A stretch of 64,000 nucleotides of DNA from Leptolyngbya sp. SIOISBB (lineage in GTDB: Bacteria > Cyanobacteriota > Cyanobacteriia > Phormidesmidales > Phormidesmidaceae): positions 62,001-126,000 of the forward strand of contig JAAHII010000002.1 in the NCBI GenBank assembly GCA_010671905.1, given 5' to 3'. Shown piece after piece: positions 43,410 through 53,800 of the stretch. The position numbers were made by a program, and so were the translations under genes. Each line of letters starts with the position of its first letter. Position 1 is the stretch's first letter. The notes under the pieces are model-generated. The model ran no database searches. It saw only the letters and a list, made by a program, of their open reading frames with translations, and was not told where the DNA came from.

Positions 43410-43456
43410 GCGCTGGGCTTCTCGCGGCAATCCAGCCTGCCGCGAGGGTCGATCAC
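43410..43456. repeat. Interspersed ~47-base repeat, copy 3
   Basis: GCGCTGGGCTTCTCGCGGCA, then ATCCAGCCTGCCGCGAGGGT. It contains a perfect hairpin CTCGCGGC/GCCGCGAG, like REP sequences. It lies between the immunity gene at 43505 and copy 2. Confidence 0.65.
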
Positions 43457-43504
43457 ATTATTAATTGAAAAAAATCATCATAAAGCATCAAATAGAAGAT
43501 GAGT

Positions 43505-44020
43505 TTATGAAGCTATGCTGAATGGCTCTTGGAAGACAGTTACTGTCTCTGGGTGGGTTCGATATATGCATTCCTCGGTTTCATAATTTTCATACTCCTC
43601 GTCATCTATGTCCTCAAAGTCGAAACTTATAAACAAACCTAGCCGTTTACTCAGAATTCCATCCAGGCCAACCTCAATCGAAGTGTCAATAGATCTCATC
43701 CATCGTTCTAAACCTTCCGAGGTTTGGCTGAGAAGACTTTGACCACGAAACATAGGCGAGGTTTGATTGAGAAGATTCTTGCCGAGAAAGATGGGTTCAG
43801 ATGGATAGTAAAGCATGACGGCTACGCAGCGAAGAGGTTGGGACTTGTTATCGTAAGTCACCCTTGCTCCTATGTCAGGAAATGAGTCATCTCGAAAGAG
43901 ATAGTCCTCTTTGTAGGGTACTTCATCGAACTTTGATGCTAGGAGTTCGCGTATTTCGTTCTGACTCATGCCAAATCGAATTGGGCCGACAGATTCTCTA
44001 GGGCGAATTTCAAGTTTCAT
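43505..44020 (-). CDS. Putative immunity protein for the SHH nuclease
   Basis: 171 aa from ATG 44020, which overlaps the 3' end of the toxin frame by 11 bases. It begins MKLEIRPRESVGPIRFGMSQ and goes on with NEIRELLASKF, a pattern common in small single-domain immunity-type proteins. It is acidic toward the end (FDFEDIDDEEYENYETEE), fitting a partner of a basic nuclease. A short internal repeat (LLNQTS, LLSQTS) is present. The role follows from position; no named family is claimed. Confidence 0.6.
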   Translation of the reverse strand: MKLEIRPRESVGPIRFGMSQNEIRELLASKFDEVPYKEDYLFRDDSFPDIGARVTYDNKSQPLRCVAVMLYYPSEPIFLGKNLLNQTSPMFRGQSLLSQTSEGLERWMRSIDTSIEVGLDGILSKRLGLFISFDFEDIDDEEYENYETEECIYRTHPETVTVFQEPFSIAS

Positions 44021-44453
44021 ATCTATATGGAGGAAAATTGTTGATGGGCTGATGTTGTGGTTTAAACAAGTTTGGATTCTTGTCAACAAGTTGAATGGTG
44101 TAATTTCTCATCTGGATAATGCCCGTTTCATACCTTGCCCCTGCAATATCTCTGATGTTCCCAATATCTAGATTTTGTGCAGCAAAGAATTCTCCTTTAT
44201 TGAGATGGGTTATTTGAAGAGTCTTGTACGGGATACCAGTTGGTCCATAGGGACTTCTGTTACTTCCACCAAAGGATGCTGTTCGTTGGTGATCACTTCT
44301 AGACATACAAACAGCAGGAGCATCTCCTCTCCATCCGGGAGCATCTTTAAAGGGTAGGTTGCTGCCAGCGATCGCAGCCTGTGAGGGGGCATGATGTGAT
44401 TGAGATCTTCTGTCGCCTCTAATTCCTTTTCTTACATCCCTATGTGCTCCCCC
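44010..44453 (-). pseudogene. SHH-type HNH/Endo VII nuclease toxin domain, out of frame with its RHS carrier
   Basis: In the frame that ends at 44010 the text after the G6 run is AHRDVRKGIRGDRRSQSHHA, then AVCMSRSDHQRTASFGG. The S-H-H signature with a downstream D-H matches toxin nucleases of the Tox-SHH type. The preceding RHS frame stops at 44440 (NPDGPCKTPIQGGST). One more G in the run (complement of 44449-44454) would fuse them. As read, the toxin lacks its delivery shell. A programmed slip, phase variation or an assembly error are all possible. Confidence 0.65.
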
Positions 44454-47400
44454 CTTGGATTGGAGTTTTACAAGGTCCATCAGGATTGTTGTCACAGGTA
44501 TTAGGTTTCGGAATCTCATTGTATGGCTGGACTCTGGGCTCCAATTCTAGCTGAGGGCTTCTATAGTCTTCTACCGGAATTTGCTCTATGCCTGGAAGTG
44601 GCTGAACCATTACTGGAAATGGAGGTAAGAGTTGGGGGCCTAAAGTAGGCGGCAAGATTGGCGTTGGGGCTGTTACAGGTACTGGCACTGTAATGAGTAA
44701 ACCTGATGGGTCTATGAAGTTCGTCGGATTATTCGCAACATACCCGTAAAGGTTTCCAGTGCCTCCCTGAAACCCAATAGGATCTTCACTAATAAACCTT
44801 CCAAGCCCACCATCGTAATACCGAGCGCGGTAATAGTGCAGCCCCGTCTCCGCATCAAATTCCCGTCCAGTAAAGCTATAACGACTGTCGAAACTGCCAT
44901 CCGTCTCACTGACCAGATTGCCATAGGAGTCAAAGGTGCGATGATTGAGGAGGTTGCCGTTGTCATTAACGATGTCTTTGATGGTGCCGAGATGGTCGCC
45001 CAACAGCCATAGCGTTTCATTGCTGTCTTCCTGCGCGAGCACCTGGTCTACTTGTGGCCCGTGGAGGTAGCGCATCGACGGAGTGCTGCCGTCTTCAAAT
45101 TCCAGGAGAACATCATCGCGGTCATAGACAAAGTGCGTGGTTGCGCCATCAACCGACTTGGCAATACGACGATTCATCACGTCATAGGTGTAGTCCACCC
45201 GCTGCATTTCCGTATCTGCACTATCCTCATCAATTACTGCGATGAGGCGATTCAAGTGATCCCAGATAAAGATGCGCTCATTACCGGTGGCAATCTCCGT
45301 CTGCGTCGTCATATTGCCTTCGGCATCATAGGTGTAAGTGTAGACCCCATCGGTGGTGAGCTGATTATTCGTACCCGTGCCGTAGCTGGTGCCGTGCCGG
45401 TGCGACTCCACACGGTTGCCATTGGCATCGTAATCGTAGACCTCATCCGGGTTATTGACATCGCTGTGGTCAGCCCCGGTCAGCTCATTGCGGGCGTTAT
45501 AGCTGTAGTCCGTCACCCCATCGACATCGGTGATTTGGGTAATGCGATTGGCATCGTCATAGGCAAAGTCATAAAAGGCCACGTCGCCACTGCCATTGCT
45601 GTGGTCGAGACGCTCTAGGCGATTATGCTCATCGTAGGCATAATTCGTAGTGACCACGGGTGTGGTGCCCGCTAGGTCGCCGTAGCGGGTGATGGACTCA
45701 AATTGACCAATGGGGTCATAGGTAAAGTCCACGCGCTTGTCATCCACGCCGTTGCCGCTCTGGGTGAGCTGCGTAACGCGGTCTTCCACGTCGTAGGTAT
45801 AGTTGACCGTGCCGCTGACCACCCCATCAATCGTGTCGGTGACAGAGATGATATTGCCATCGGCGTCGTAGCCATAGTCCAGCACTACCGTCGGCACTCC
45901 CGGTGTCCCTGCATTGCTAACCCGAGTGCGGCGACCCAACTCGTCATAGCCAAACTGATAGGCCGAATCTGGCGCAGTGATACCCAGTACCTGATCCGCC
46001 GCATCATAGGTCATGGTCGTCGTGCGCACCACGGCATCCTGTTCATCCAGCCAGGTTTCGCTGACCTGCCGGTTCAGATTGTCGTAGGTAAAGGTGCGAT
46101 CGCGGCCATTGCGATCGGTGGTGGAGAGGCGATTGCCTACCGCATCGTAGTTGTAGGTGCGAGTGTCGCCAAATTGATTAGTCTCGGAAATCAGGCGATC
46201 GCGATCGTCATAGGTATAGCTAGTCGTATTGCCCACCGCATCGGTGAGGGACAGCAGCTTGCCCTCATCGTCATAGGTGTAGGTGGTTTCTCCGGCTGGG
46301 GTTTCAGCATCACGGGTCAGCGTCAGCCGATCCAGGTTGTCATACTCCATCTCGGTGCGCTGACCGAGGCCGTCGATTTGCGCCAGCACATTACCGACCG
46401 AGTCATATGCCGTCTGGGTGGTGATGGCTTCGGGAGTACCCGCCGCCGTGGTGACAGACACTCGCCGCCCCAAGTCATCGTAGGTATATTCGGTGCGTAC
46501 CCCATTGGCATCGATCATGGCGACCATCTGATTCGCCGCATCATAGACGAAGGAAGTGCGATCGCCGTTCTCATCAATCATGGCAGCTAAACGACCCCGC
46601 GCATCGTAGAGGGAGCGAGTGGTTTCACCATTGGCATCCGTACGTCCGGTGGGATTGTTGTCAAAGTCATACCGGGTAACCTGTTCGGTGCCATCCGGCA
46701 GAATCGTGACCGTCAACCGCCCTCGCGCATCATAGACATACTGGGTTTGGCGTCCAATGGCGTCAGTGGTGGCAATCAAGCGACCCATATTGTCATAGGT
46801 TTGGGCTGTTACTGGCGAGGTGAGTGGTCCGGCTGCGCCATCGGGGTCAGCCTCCGTGGTCTGCACTGCCCGATTCATTGGGTCATAGACAGTCTCGGTG
46901 CGGTTGTTGTTGGCATCCACCACCGCCGTCTGATTCCCCATCTCGTCGTACTCAAAGCGCTCAATGGCCTCATCTAGGGTGCCAACGGCATGGGTAATAG
47001 ACTCAATGCGATTCAGGGCATCAAAGACATACTCCATGCGCTGCCCATTCGGGTCAATCATCGCCGTTTGATTACCGGCTGTATCGTATTCGTATTGCCA
47101 AATCGCCTCATCCACGGTGCCTTTGGCGTAGGTCACCTGGGTCAGATAGCCCACAGTGTCGTAGTCGTAGTCGGTCTGACGACCCAGCGCATCGGTTTCA
47201 ATATCCAGTTGTCCCGTCGCGGTGTAAGTATACGTCGTCGTGACGTCATCGGTTTCACCGTTTTCAACCGAGTCGATTTCACCGACAACCTGCGTCATGG
47301 CGAGGCGATTGCCATTAGTTGGGTCAATCTCGTACAGCGTCTGACGACCAATCTCATCCGTCATGCTGGTCATCTGATTAAAGATGGGGTCGTAGGTATA

Positions 47401-47838
47401 GCTGCGGGCACCAGCCGGTCGGGCATTGGGGTCAATACCGTCTTCAATGGCGTTATTCAGGCTGACAAATAGTTCTGAAGAACTAATGCCGAGCAAATCA
47501 GGGTCACCATCTGCATCCAAATCACTTAACAGAAATTCGCCGCTACGGCCAGAGGGCAACCCTCCATACAGAACTTGTTCTTGGGGATTAAAAGTGCCAT
47601 CCCCCTCCCCTAGCATGACGAGGATATGTTCGCGGCTTCCCAAGACTACATCAACGAGTCCGTCAGCATTGATATCTAAAGTATCTAGAGTCTGATACGG
47701 CGAGTTATTTGACGAAGCCGGGGTATCGATCCGGAGCACAGTTCCATCGGCCTGAGTGATGAAGGCAGAGAGATAATGGCCTCCCAATCCAAAAATTGTA
47801 GCTAAGCTCATGGGCAACGACCAAATCGTTGAGCCCAT
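44440..47838 (-). CDS. RHS/YD-repeat shell (third segment of the giant toxin protein)
   Basis: 1132 codons open. After a short FG-GAP remainder (LDINADGLVDVVLGSREHIL) come more than 20 YD repeats such as YTYDPIFNQMTSMTDEIGRQ and YEYDTAGNQTAMIDPNGQ. Then the RHS-associated core with RYLHGPQVDQVLAQED, LHYYRARYYDGGLGRFISED and the self-cleavage-type end NPTNFIDPSGL. A proline-rich linker follows and ends at PIQGGST. YD repeats of RHS and Tc-type proteins wrap into a cocoon that holds the toxin. The real polypeptide should continue from the 47705-53914 frame, joined by a one-base shift near 47790-47800. Confidence 0.85.
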   Translation of the reverse strand: MGSTIWSLPMSLATIFGLGGHYLSAFITQADGTVLRIDTPASSNNSPYQTLDTLDINADGLVDVVLGSREHILVMLGEGDGTFNPQEQVLYGGLPSGRSGEFLLSDLDADGDPDLLGISSSELFVSLNNAIEDGIDPNARPAGARSYTYDPIFNQMTSMTDEIGRQTLYEIDPTNGNRLAMTQVVGEIDSVENGETDDVTTTYTYTATGQLDIETDALGRQTDYDYDTVGYLTQVTYAKGTVDEAIWQYEYDTAGNQTAMIDPNGQRMEYVFDALNRIESITHAVGTLDEAIERFEYDEMGNQTAVVDANNNRTETVYDPMNRAVQTTEADPDGAAGPLTSPVTAQTYDNMGRLIATTDAIGRQTQYVYDARGRLTVTILPDGTEQVTRYDFDNNPTGRTDANGETTRSLYDARGRLAAMIDENGDRTSFVYDAANQMVAMIDANGVRTEYTYDDLGRRVSVTTAAGTPEAITTQTAYDSVGNVLAQIDGLGQRTEMEYDNLDRLTLTRDAETPAGETTYTYDDEGKLLSLTDAVGNTTSYTYDDRDRLISETNQFGDTRTYNYDAVGNRLSTTDRNGRDRTFTYDNLNRQVSETWLDEQDAVVRTTTMTYDAADQVLGITAPDSAYQFGYDELGRRTRVSNAGTPGVPTVVLDYGYDADGNIISVTDTIDGVVSGTVNYTYDVEDRVTQLTQSGNGVDDKRVDFTYDPIGQFESITRYGDLAGTTPVVTTNYAYDEHNRLERLDHSNGSGDVAFYDFAYDDANRITQITDVDGVTDYSYNARNELTGADHSDVNNPDEVYDYDANGNRVESHRHGTSYGTGTNNQLTTDGVYTYTYDAEGNMTTQTEIATGNERIFIWDHLNRLIAVIDEDSADTEMQRVDYTYDVMNRRIAKSVDGATTHFVYDRDDVLLEFEDGSTPSMRYLHGPQVDQVLAQEDSNETLWLLGDHLGTIKDIVNDNGNLLNHRTFDSYGNLVSETDGSFDSRYSFTGREFDAETGLHYYRARYYDGGLGRFISEDPIGFQGGTGNLYGYVANNPTNFIDPSGLLITVPVPVTAPTPILPPTLGPQLLPPFPVMVQPLPGIEQIPVEDYRSPQLELEPRVQPYNEIPKPNTCDNNPDGPCKTPIQGGST

Positions 47839-50800
47839 CTTGATTCAGGTCAACGATCTGAGCGACACTAATGTCGCTATCAAAGCGGTCTAACTGGCTG
47901 TAGTCTGCAGCGCCATTTAGGTCATACTCAGCGACAGCAGCCACGCTGCCATCGGGCTGTAGAGCAAAGGCTGACAGGTAACTAAACCGTTGGTTATTAT
48001 TGCGTTCGGAACGTTCCCAAAGGAATTCATCACGACCATCGTTGTTGACATCCCCGATGGTAACAAAGTTGCCATTGACAGGAAGATCAATAACATCGGT
48101 GGCAGTAAAGACAGCCGTTCCTAGAGCATTGTTCAAAAGTAACTTGAACTTGTTAGAGTCTCCCCAATGAATATCCGGCTGACCATCCCCGTTGAAATCA
48201 CCTAGGCCAAAACCTCTCGCTGAGAACCCCATATCAATGGATTCCAGAGGATCGAAGTCAAGAATGCCATTGGCAGTACCATTGCCTTTAAGCATCCACA
48301 CCCGATTTTGGAAGTTGTTAAATCTCGAGAAGCGAGCCGTAAAGACAATGTCTTGAAAGCCATCACCGTCAATATCATCGACCTCAAAATCACGCGCCCT
48401 AGGATTCTCCCCATTGGGGCCAACTATCGAGCGCACAACGGGGGGCGAGAAGCTATCGCCGTTACCATAGGCAATGACTAAGTCTCCATTTCCTTGAAAA
48501 CTAATGAAGTCGAGGAAACCATCGTCATTGAGATCGGCTAAGGTTTTCTCAACTCCAGAATTAGTGCTCACCGGTAGCGTCGCGTCGGCTTGGAAAGACA
48601 CATTCGTTTGAGGTTCTAGCTGCCCATCAACATTCTCTAGAAAGACGTTGCTATTCTCCTCACCCGAGAAATTGTTTCTGACCGCACTAATGATATCGAG
48701 TCGCCCATCCTGATTAAAGTCTTCAATCGCAATGCCCACAGGCTGTTGACCGGCATCATAGTCAACTCGCTCAAAGAGGCCGTTCCCATCGTTATAGAGC
48801 ACTGTCAGCGTATCTTCGTTGTAATTGGCCGTGATAATGTCGAGAGCACTATTGCCATCAATATCAGCCGTTTTGAAAGCCGGAAAGTCTCCCTCTGTGA
48901 GAGGCGTTTCGTTACGGTTATAAACCTCTGTCTCATAGTCCCCAATGTCATACAAGGAGACCGGGTCAAAGCCCCCTTGCAGATTCGCGAGCGCGACTGT
49001 CACCTGGTCACTATCGCCGTCTACAGCAATCAAATCCCTTCGACCATCAGCATTGACATCGGCAAAGCGAATTTGGCTCTCTTCAGTCAGAGCGCCGTCC
49101 AGAGTATGAATCGTCGGTGCCGTAAAAGTGCCATCGCCTGCACTCAGATAAATTTCCAAACCCGGAGCTTCCAGAGCCCTTAAGAGCAGATCATCGTTAC
49201 CATCTTGATTGACATCCAATGACCAAAGCGGTGAGTAATAGTCGTCGGCGCTTACGACCAGTTGCGGAGTACTAAAGGTTTCGTCACCTGTGTATAAGGA
49301 TGTCCTAATGCCTGATGTACCACCACTGCTTGAAGCCAACTCAACATAAAGGATGGCGTCGAGATCGCCATCACCATCGAGATCGCCCAGTTGCACTTCA
49401 CTGCGATTAAATTCGTCTTCAGCCACAGCTATGAGCACAGTTTCGGTAAAGGTTTGATCGCCTTGGTTGAAGAGGGCTTTAATTTGCTGTTGATAGCCTG
49501 AACCCGCGACCAAGACATAATCTTTGACCAGGAGATCGTCGTCGCCATCGCCATCAATATCATCCTGGACGAGCAAGCTAAACCCCTCTGATCCAGATTG
49601 ATTGAGCAAAGGAGTCCGCTCAAAACTACCATCTCCGTTACCCCACAACAGGCTGACTGTGGGAGCAGCAGAAGAATAGCCATAGCCTTTTTCCAGGACG
49701 ATGAGGTCAGCGTTACCATCCTGATCCAAGTCGGTGGCGCGAACGCTGCTACCACTCCTACGCGCGCCAGAATTCTCAAACCAAAACAGGGGTTGGCTGC
49801 TACTAAAGTTGCCTTGGCTATCACCATAAAAGACGGATTGATTGCCGTTAACAGCTAGTGTGTTGGCAGTAATGTAATCGAGATGACCATCATTATTGAC
49901 ATCGGCAGTGGTGATGCCAAGGGGTGAGCCCGAGCGGGTAATCCGTCCGGTAAAGAAGCCCTCTCTTGGCACGCTACCTCGTGAAATCTCATCTTCTACG
50001 CTAAGCAGATTGCCTTGTTCATCGTAGGTATAGCGTGTTGCTTGGCCGCGACCATTGAACCGCTGGGTCACCAGGTTATCGGCGTTGCGCTCACTCAAGC
50101 CTCGTGAACCACCGCCATCCATGCTGGACAGTGTTTGTCCAGCTGCATCCAGAGTATATTGAGAGACATTGCCATTGGCATCGGCATAGCTTGCACTATC
50201 AAAAGCTTGGGTGCTGACCGCGGGTACGTTTGAAGTGACTGAGGTCAACTCAGGGCGATAGAGTCCTTTGGTTTGTGCAGGACTGACCTGAATGACGGCT
50301 CCGGTTTTGTCGATGGCATGGGTGGCTCGACCCGCAAAATCATAGAACGCTTCTTCCCGGTTACCGCGCTTATCCACTTCTGCCGTCATGTGGTGATCTT
50401 GGTCGTACTCAAAGGTGCGGATGGTGCGATCGGGGTCTGTGATCTGAGTTAGATTACCCGCAGTATCGTAGGCAAACTGGGTAATGCGATTAGCCGGATC
50501 GGTAATGCTACTAAGGCGTCCTGCAGTGTAACTGAAGAGAGTTTCTAACCCAACGGGGTCAATGATTTTGGTGAGCTGGCCATTGTTATAGACATGCTGA
50601 GTCTGATTACCATTGGCATCCGTCACCGAGACAAGACGATTCTCACTATCGAATGCGTAAACCGTTTGGTCTTTTGTGGTGCGGCGGAAGGTGCCATCCG
50701 ACAGCTTTTCTACAGTGGAAAAATCCCCAGGTGGTGATTGGTAGCCATCTGCTGTGACCTCAAACAGCAACTCGCTGCCATCACCGTCAATTAACAATAC

Positions 50801-53800
50801 AGAACCATCAGGAGACTCAACAAGCTCCTGAACACCCGCCAGTCCCCAGCCGCTACCAAAGGCGCTACTAGCCGTATTGATATGAATGAGTTGTCCGGTT
50901 TCATTACGTGATGAGCCGACGAAGCCTTCCCGTTGGACATAGGTCCCGATCAACATTGAGAAGTCATAAACGCCAGACTCAAAGCTGCGCAAGTCTGCTT
51001 GCATTGCAGCACTGATCTGGCCTGGACGATTAGCCAAATTCCAAATATGCGAACCGCGACGCAGGCCAGTAATCTCTCCCGCAAAACCGGGTACTTGATA
51101 GTCATAATTGCCGTTGTGGACAGTCATATTGGCGACCAATCGGGCGTTAGGAGACACCGTCCCGGTCAGGGTATTAGTAGAAACTTGACCGCCGAACTGA
51201 ACAATATGACGAGCATCAGCGCGGAGAGAGTCATAAACCAGTTGTACACCTCGCTCTATTCCCAAAGACTGATACGACGGCAGTGTATGGGTTTCGATTA
51301 CCCCGCCCGTGTTCAGATTGACTTCAGAGCTTAGCTGCTTGCCAGCCGGACAAGTGTCGCACCCGCTTTCTTCTACTTTTACGGTGAGTGCTGATGTCGG
51401 TGGCGCGAACGGAGTGAAAAAATGCCAGGAGCTGTTACGGATCCCCCCTGCCGTTGTTTCAATGGTGCTGCCATCGTCGGTGACGGTGCCTTGACCAACG
51501 ATTTCAAAATCGCCTGTGTTGGGGTTGATCGACCAGAGATTCATCTCAGTCCCCGGAGGCCAGCCCCCACCATTAGGCAACGTCAGTTCAGCCGGGTCAG
51601 TAAAAACCAGATCACTGGGTTGAATAGTAACGACCAGATCGGGCGAAAGTCTCTCAGGTAGAGCTGCTGGTGTCAGGTCAGAGGGAACTTCAGTGATGCT
51701 GAGAGTGCCACTAAAGGGATTGCCCTCCCGGTCTTCCAAAGAATTGTTGGCAACAAAGACAGCCGCTCCCAATGTGCTGTTACTAATCGTGACATTGCCC
51801 TGAGCATCAGTCGATTGAGAATTACTCGCTAGGTCTAACACAGGCAGGTAAATGGGGCGGTCGATGACATTGTCAACTCCGGCATAGACCTCATGACCAA
51901 GCATCAGATCGAGTTTTTCCGCCACAAAGGGAAAGCTTTCCCCATTCGGGTCGTTATATTGATCGCCATAAACCTTGAGGGTGTCGGCGGCACCGGCAGG
52001 CGAGAAGGTGAAATCATGACCCATAAACTGGCTCCAGGCCAGCAAGATACCAGTGGCTCCCAACGCATCCGGCACTGAAGTGTCTTGGGTAAACAGCGCA
52101 TTGCTGATTGCACGCGTATTGAGGCGTTCAGCGCCACCTGGCGTCCGTATTCCATCGCCATATTCCTGGGTATAGTCGACTCGCATATGGGTGCCGACCG
52201 TGCCCAACTCAGGATCGACTAGATTATTGTTGCTGCCATCAATAGCGGCATATTCAGCGGTAGAACTGGCGGCGGCGCTGCCCCCAGCAGCAGGCCCGGT
52301 GGGGTTGAGCGAGCTGGAGAAGATATTGCCGGATAAACCGGTGATGGCAGTATTGCGCTCAATCAGATCCGAGAGCTGAGTACCGCGAATGAAATCGAGG
52401 TCGGTCTGAGAAAACTGAGCATTTTCGTACCAGAAGCGATCGCCATCGCGCAGACGGGCAAACTGGTCAGCCATGATGGTCTGGAAGAGTTCACCCACCA
52501 TCGCACCGGGCGCTTTATCTTCAGCGAGGCCACCGACAATCACGTCAATATTGTCGACATCGCCATAAATGGCTGTTAGAGCGGCTTGTATCGTCGTATC
52601 GGCAGTGATTTCGGCAAATGAGGTGACTCGTGCCAGCCCAAAGTCTTCACGGGCCTGGTTATAGTCTGGCAATCCAACATCGCGGCCGCGTTCAATATCG
52701 ACTGCGGCTAAGTCAATCCCACCCGATCCTGGGGGACCAAAGAGAGTGTTGCGCAGATCATCCAACACCTTTAGATCAACGGCTTCGGCCGACTGAGCCA
52801 CGAGGCCACGCAAAATGGCATCAATGCCGTTTTGTTGAATCACTTCAGGATTAAACGTGCTTTCTCGCAACGAGACGGAGGGCAAGTTCTGACCAGCAGC
52901 ATCAATGAGTAAAAACTCATCAAAGCTCTGGGTATGACCCAGACGGAATGCGGCTGCCGAGAACAAATGACTGATCGACGGATCGACACTGCTGTCATAA
53001 CCGCTATAGGCGGTGATCGCCCCCTCTCCCAACAGCAGGGGTAAGTATTCTTGGTAGGTAATGCGCTGTATTTGGGCCGAAACCAGTTTGCGCGCGCGCT
53101 GGTAAACCTCCTCGCCACTCAATCCGGAGTTAGCCAGGCTGATTTCATCGGCCAGGCGATTGTGTTCCCGCACAAAGACAGTATGTAATGCGGTGAGGCC
53201 AATGTTTTCATTGGCCCGCACATCGCCTGCGGCAAACAACTCAGCCGGATCACTAAGACTACGATTATTGTTTGCCAGGGGGCCATTGGCAAAATAGTCG
53301 GAACTGTTAAAGGGTAATAAATCGCCACTGGATGTCTTCAGCTTGCCAGTACCATCAAGCGTGCGTAAGGCATTGGCGCGATTCTCATCCGAGCCATAAA
53401 CCATGCTGGCATCCATAAAGGTGGTGACCAAATTAGGATGACGCAGCGGATTTGCCGCTCCAGTGCCCGTCGTTCCATCAAAGGTCGTGCGGCGTAGATT
53501 GATTTCTTGCTCGCCCGTAAAGAAGGGATCAAACGCTGGATCACCAAGGGGAATTTTGATATTGATTTCTTCCGTGGGGATGCTGCTATCGGGCAGAGTG
53601 ATGGTGAAGTAACCCTGCGCATCCGTCACCGCTTGCAAGCGCCCCAACTCTAGCGGCAGATTGGCCAAGGGATTCCCGTCCGTGTCCAGAACTTGTCCTG
53701 AGATCCGAGTCGTAGTGAGAGGATCCGGTATGACCGTCAGCGACACGTTCTGAGAAACCGATGTGGTGCCGTCACTCGCCGTCACGGTGAAGTCATAGGT

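Noticed and set aside
45052-46590. Long plus-strand open frames opposite the RHS gene
   Set aside because: They arise from the regular codon pattern of the YD repeats on the other strand and read as monotonous I/V/G/H sequence with no recognisable domain.
44800-47400. Periodic repeats that could suggest a CRISPR array
   Set aside because: The period is that of YD repeats, the units are diverged, and there are no identical repeats with unique spacers. No cas genes are present in the window.
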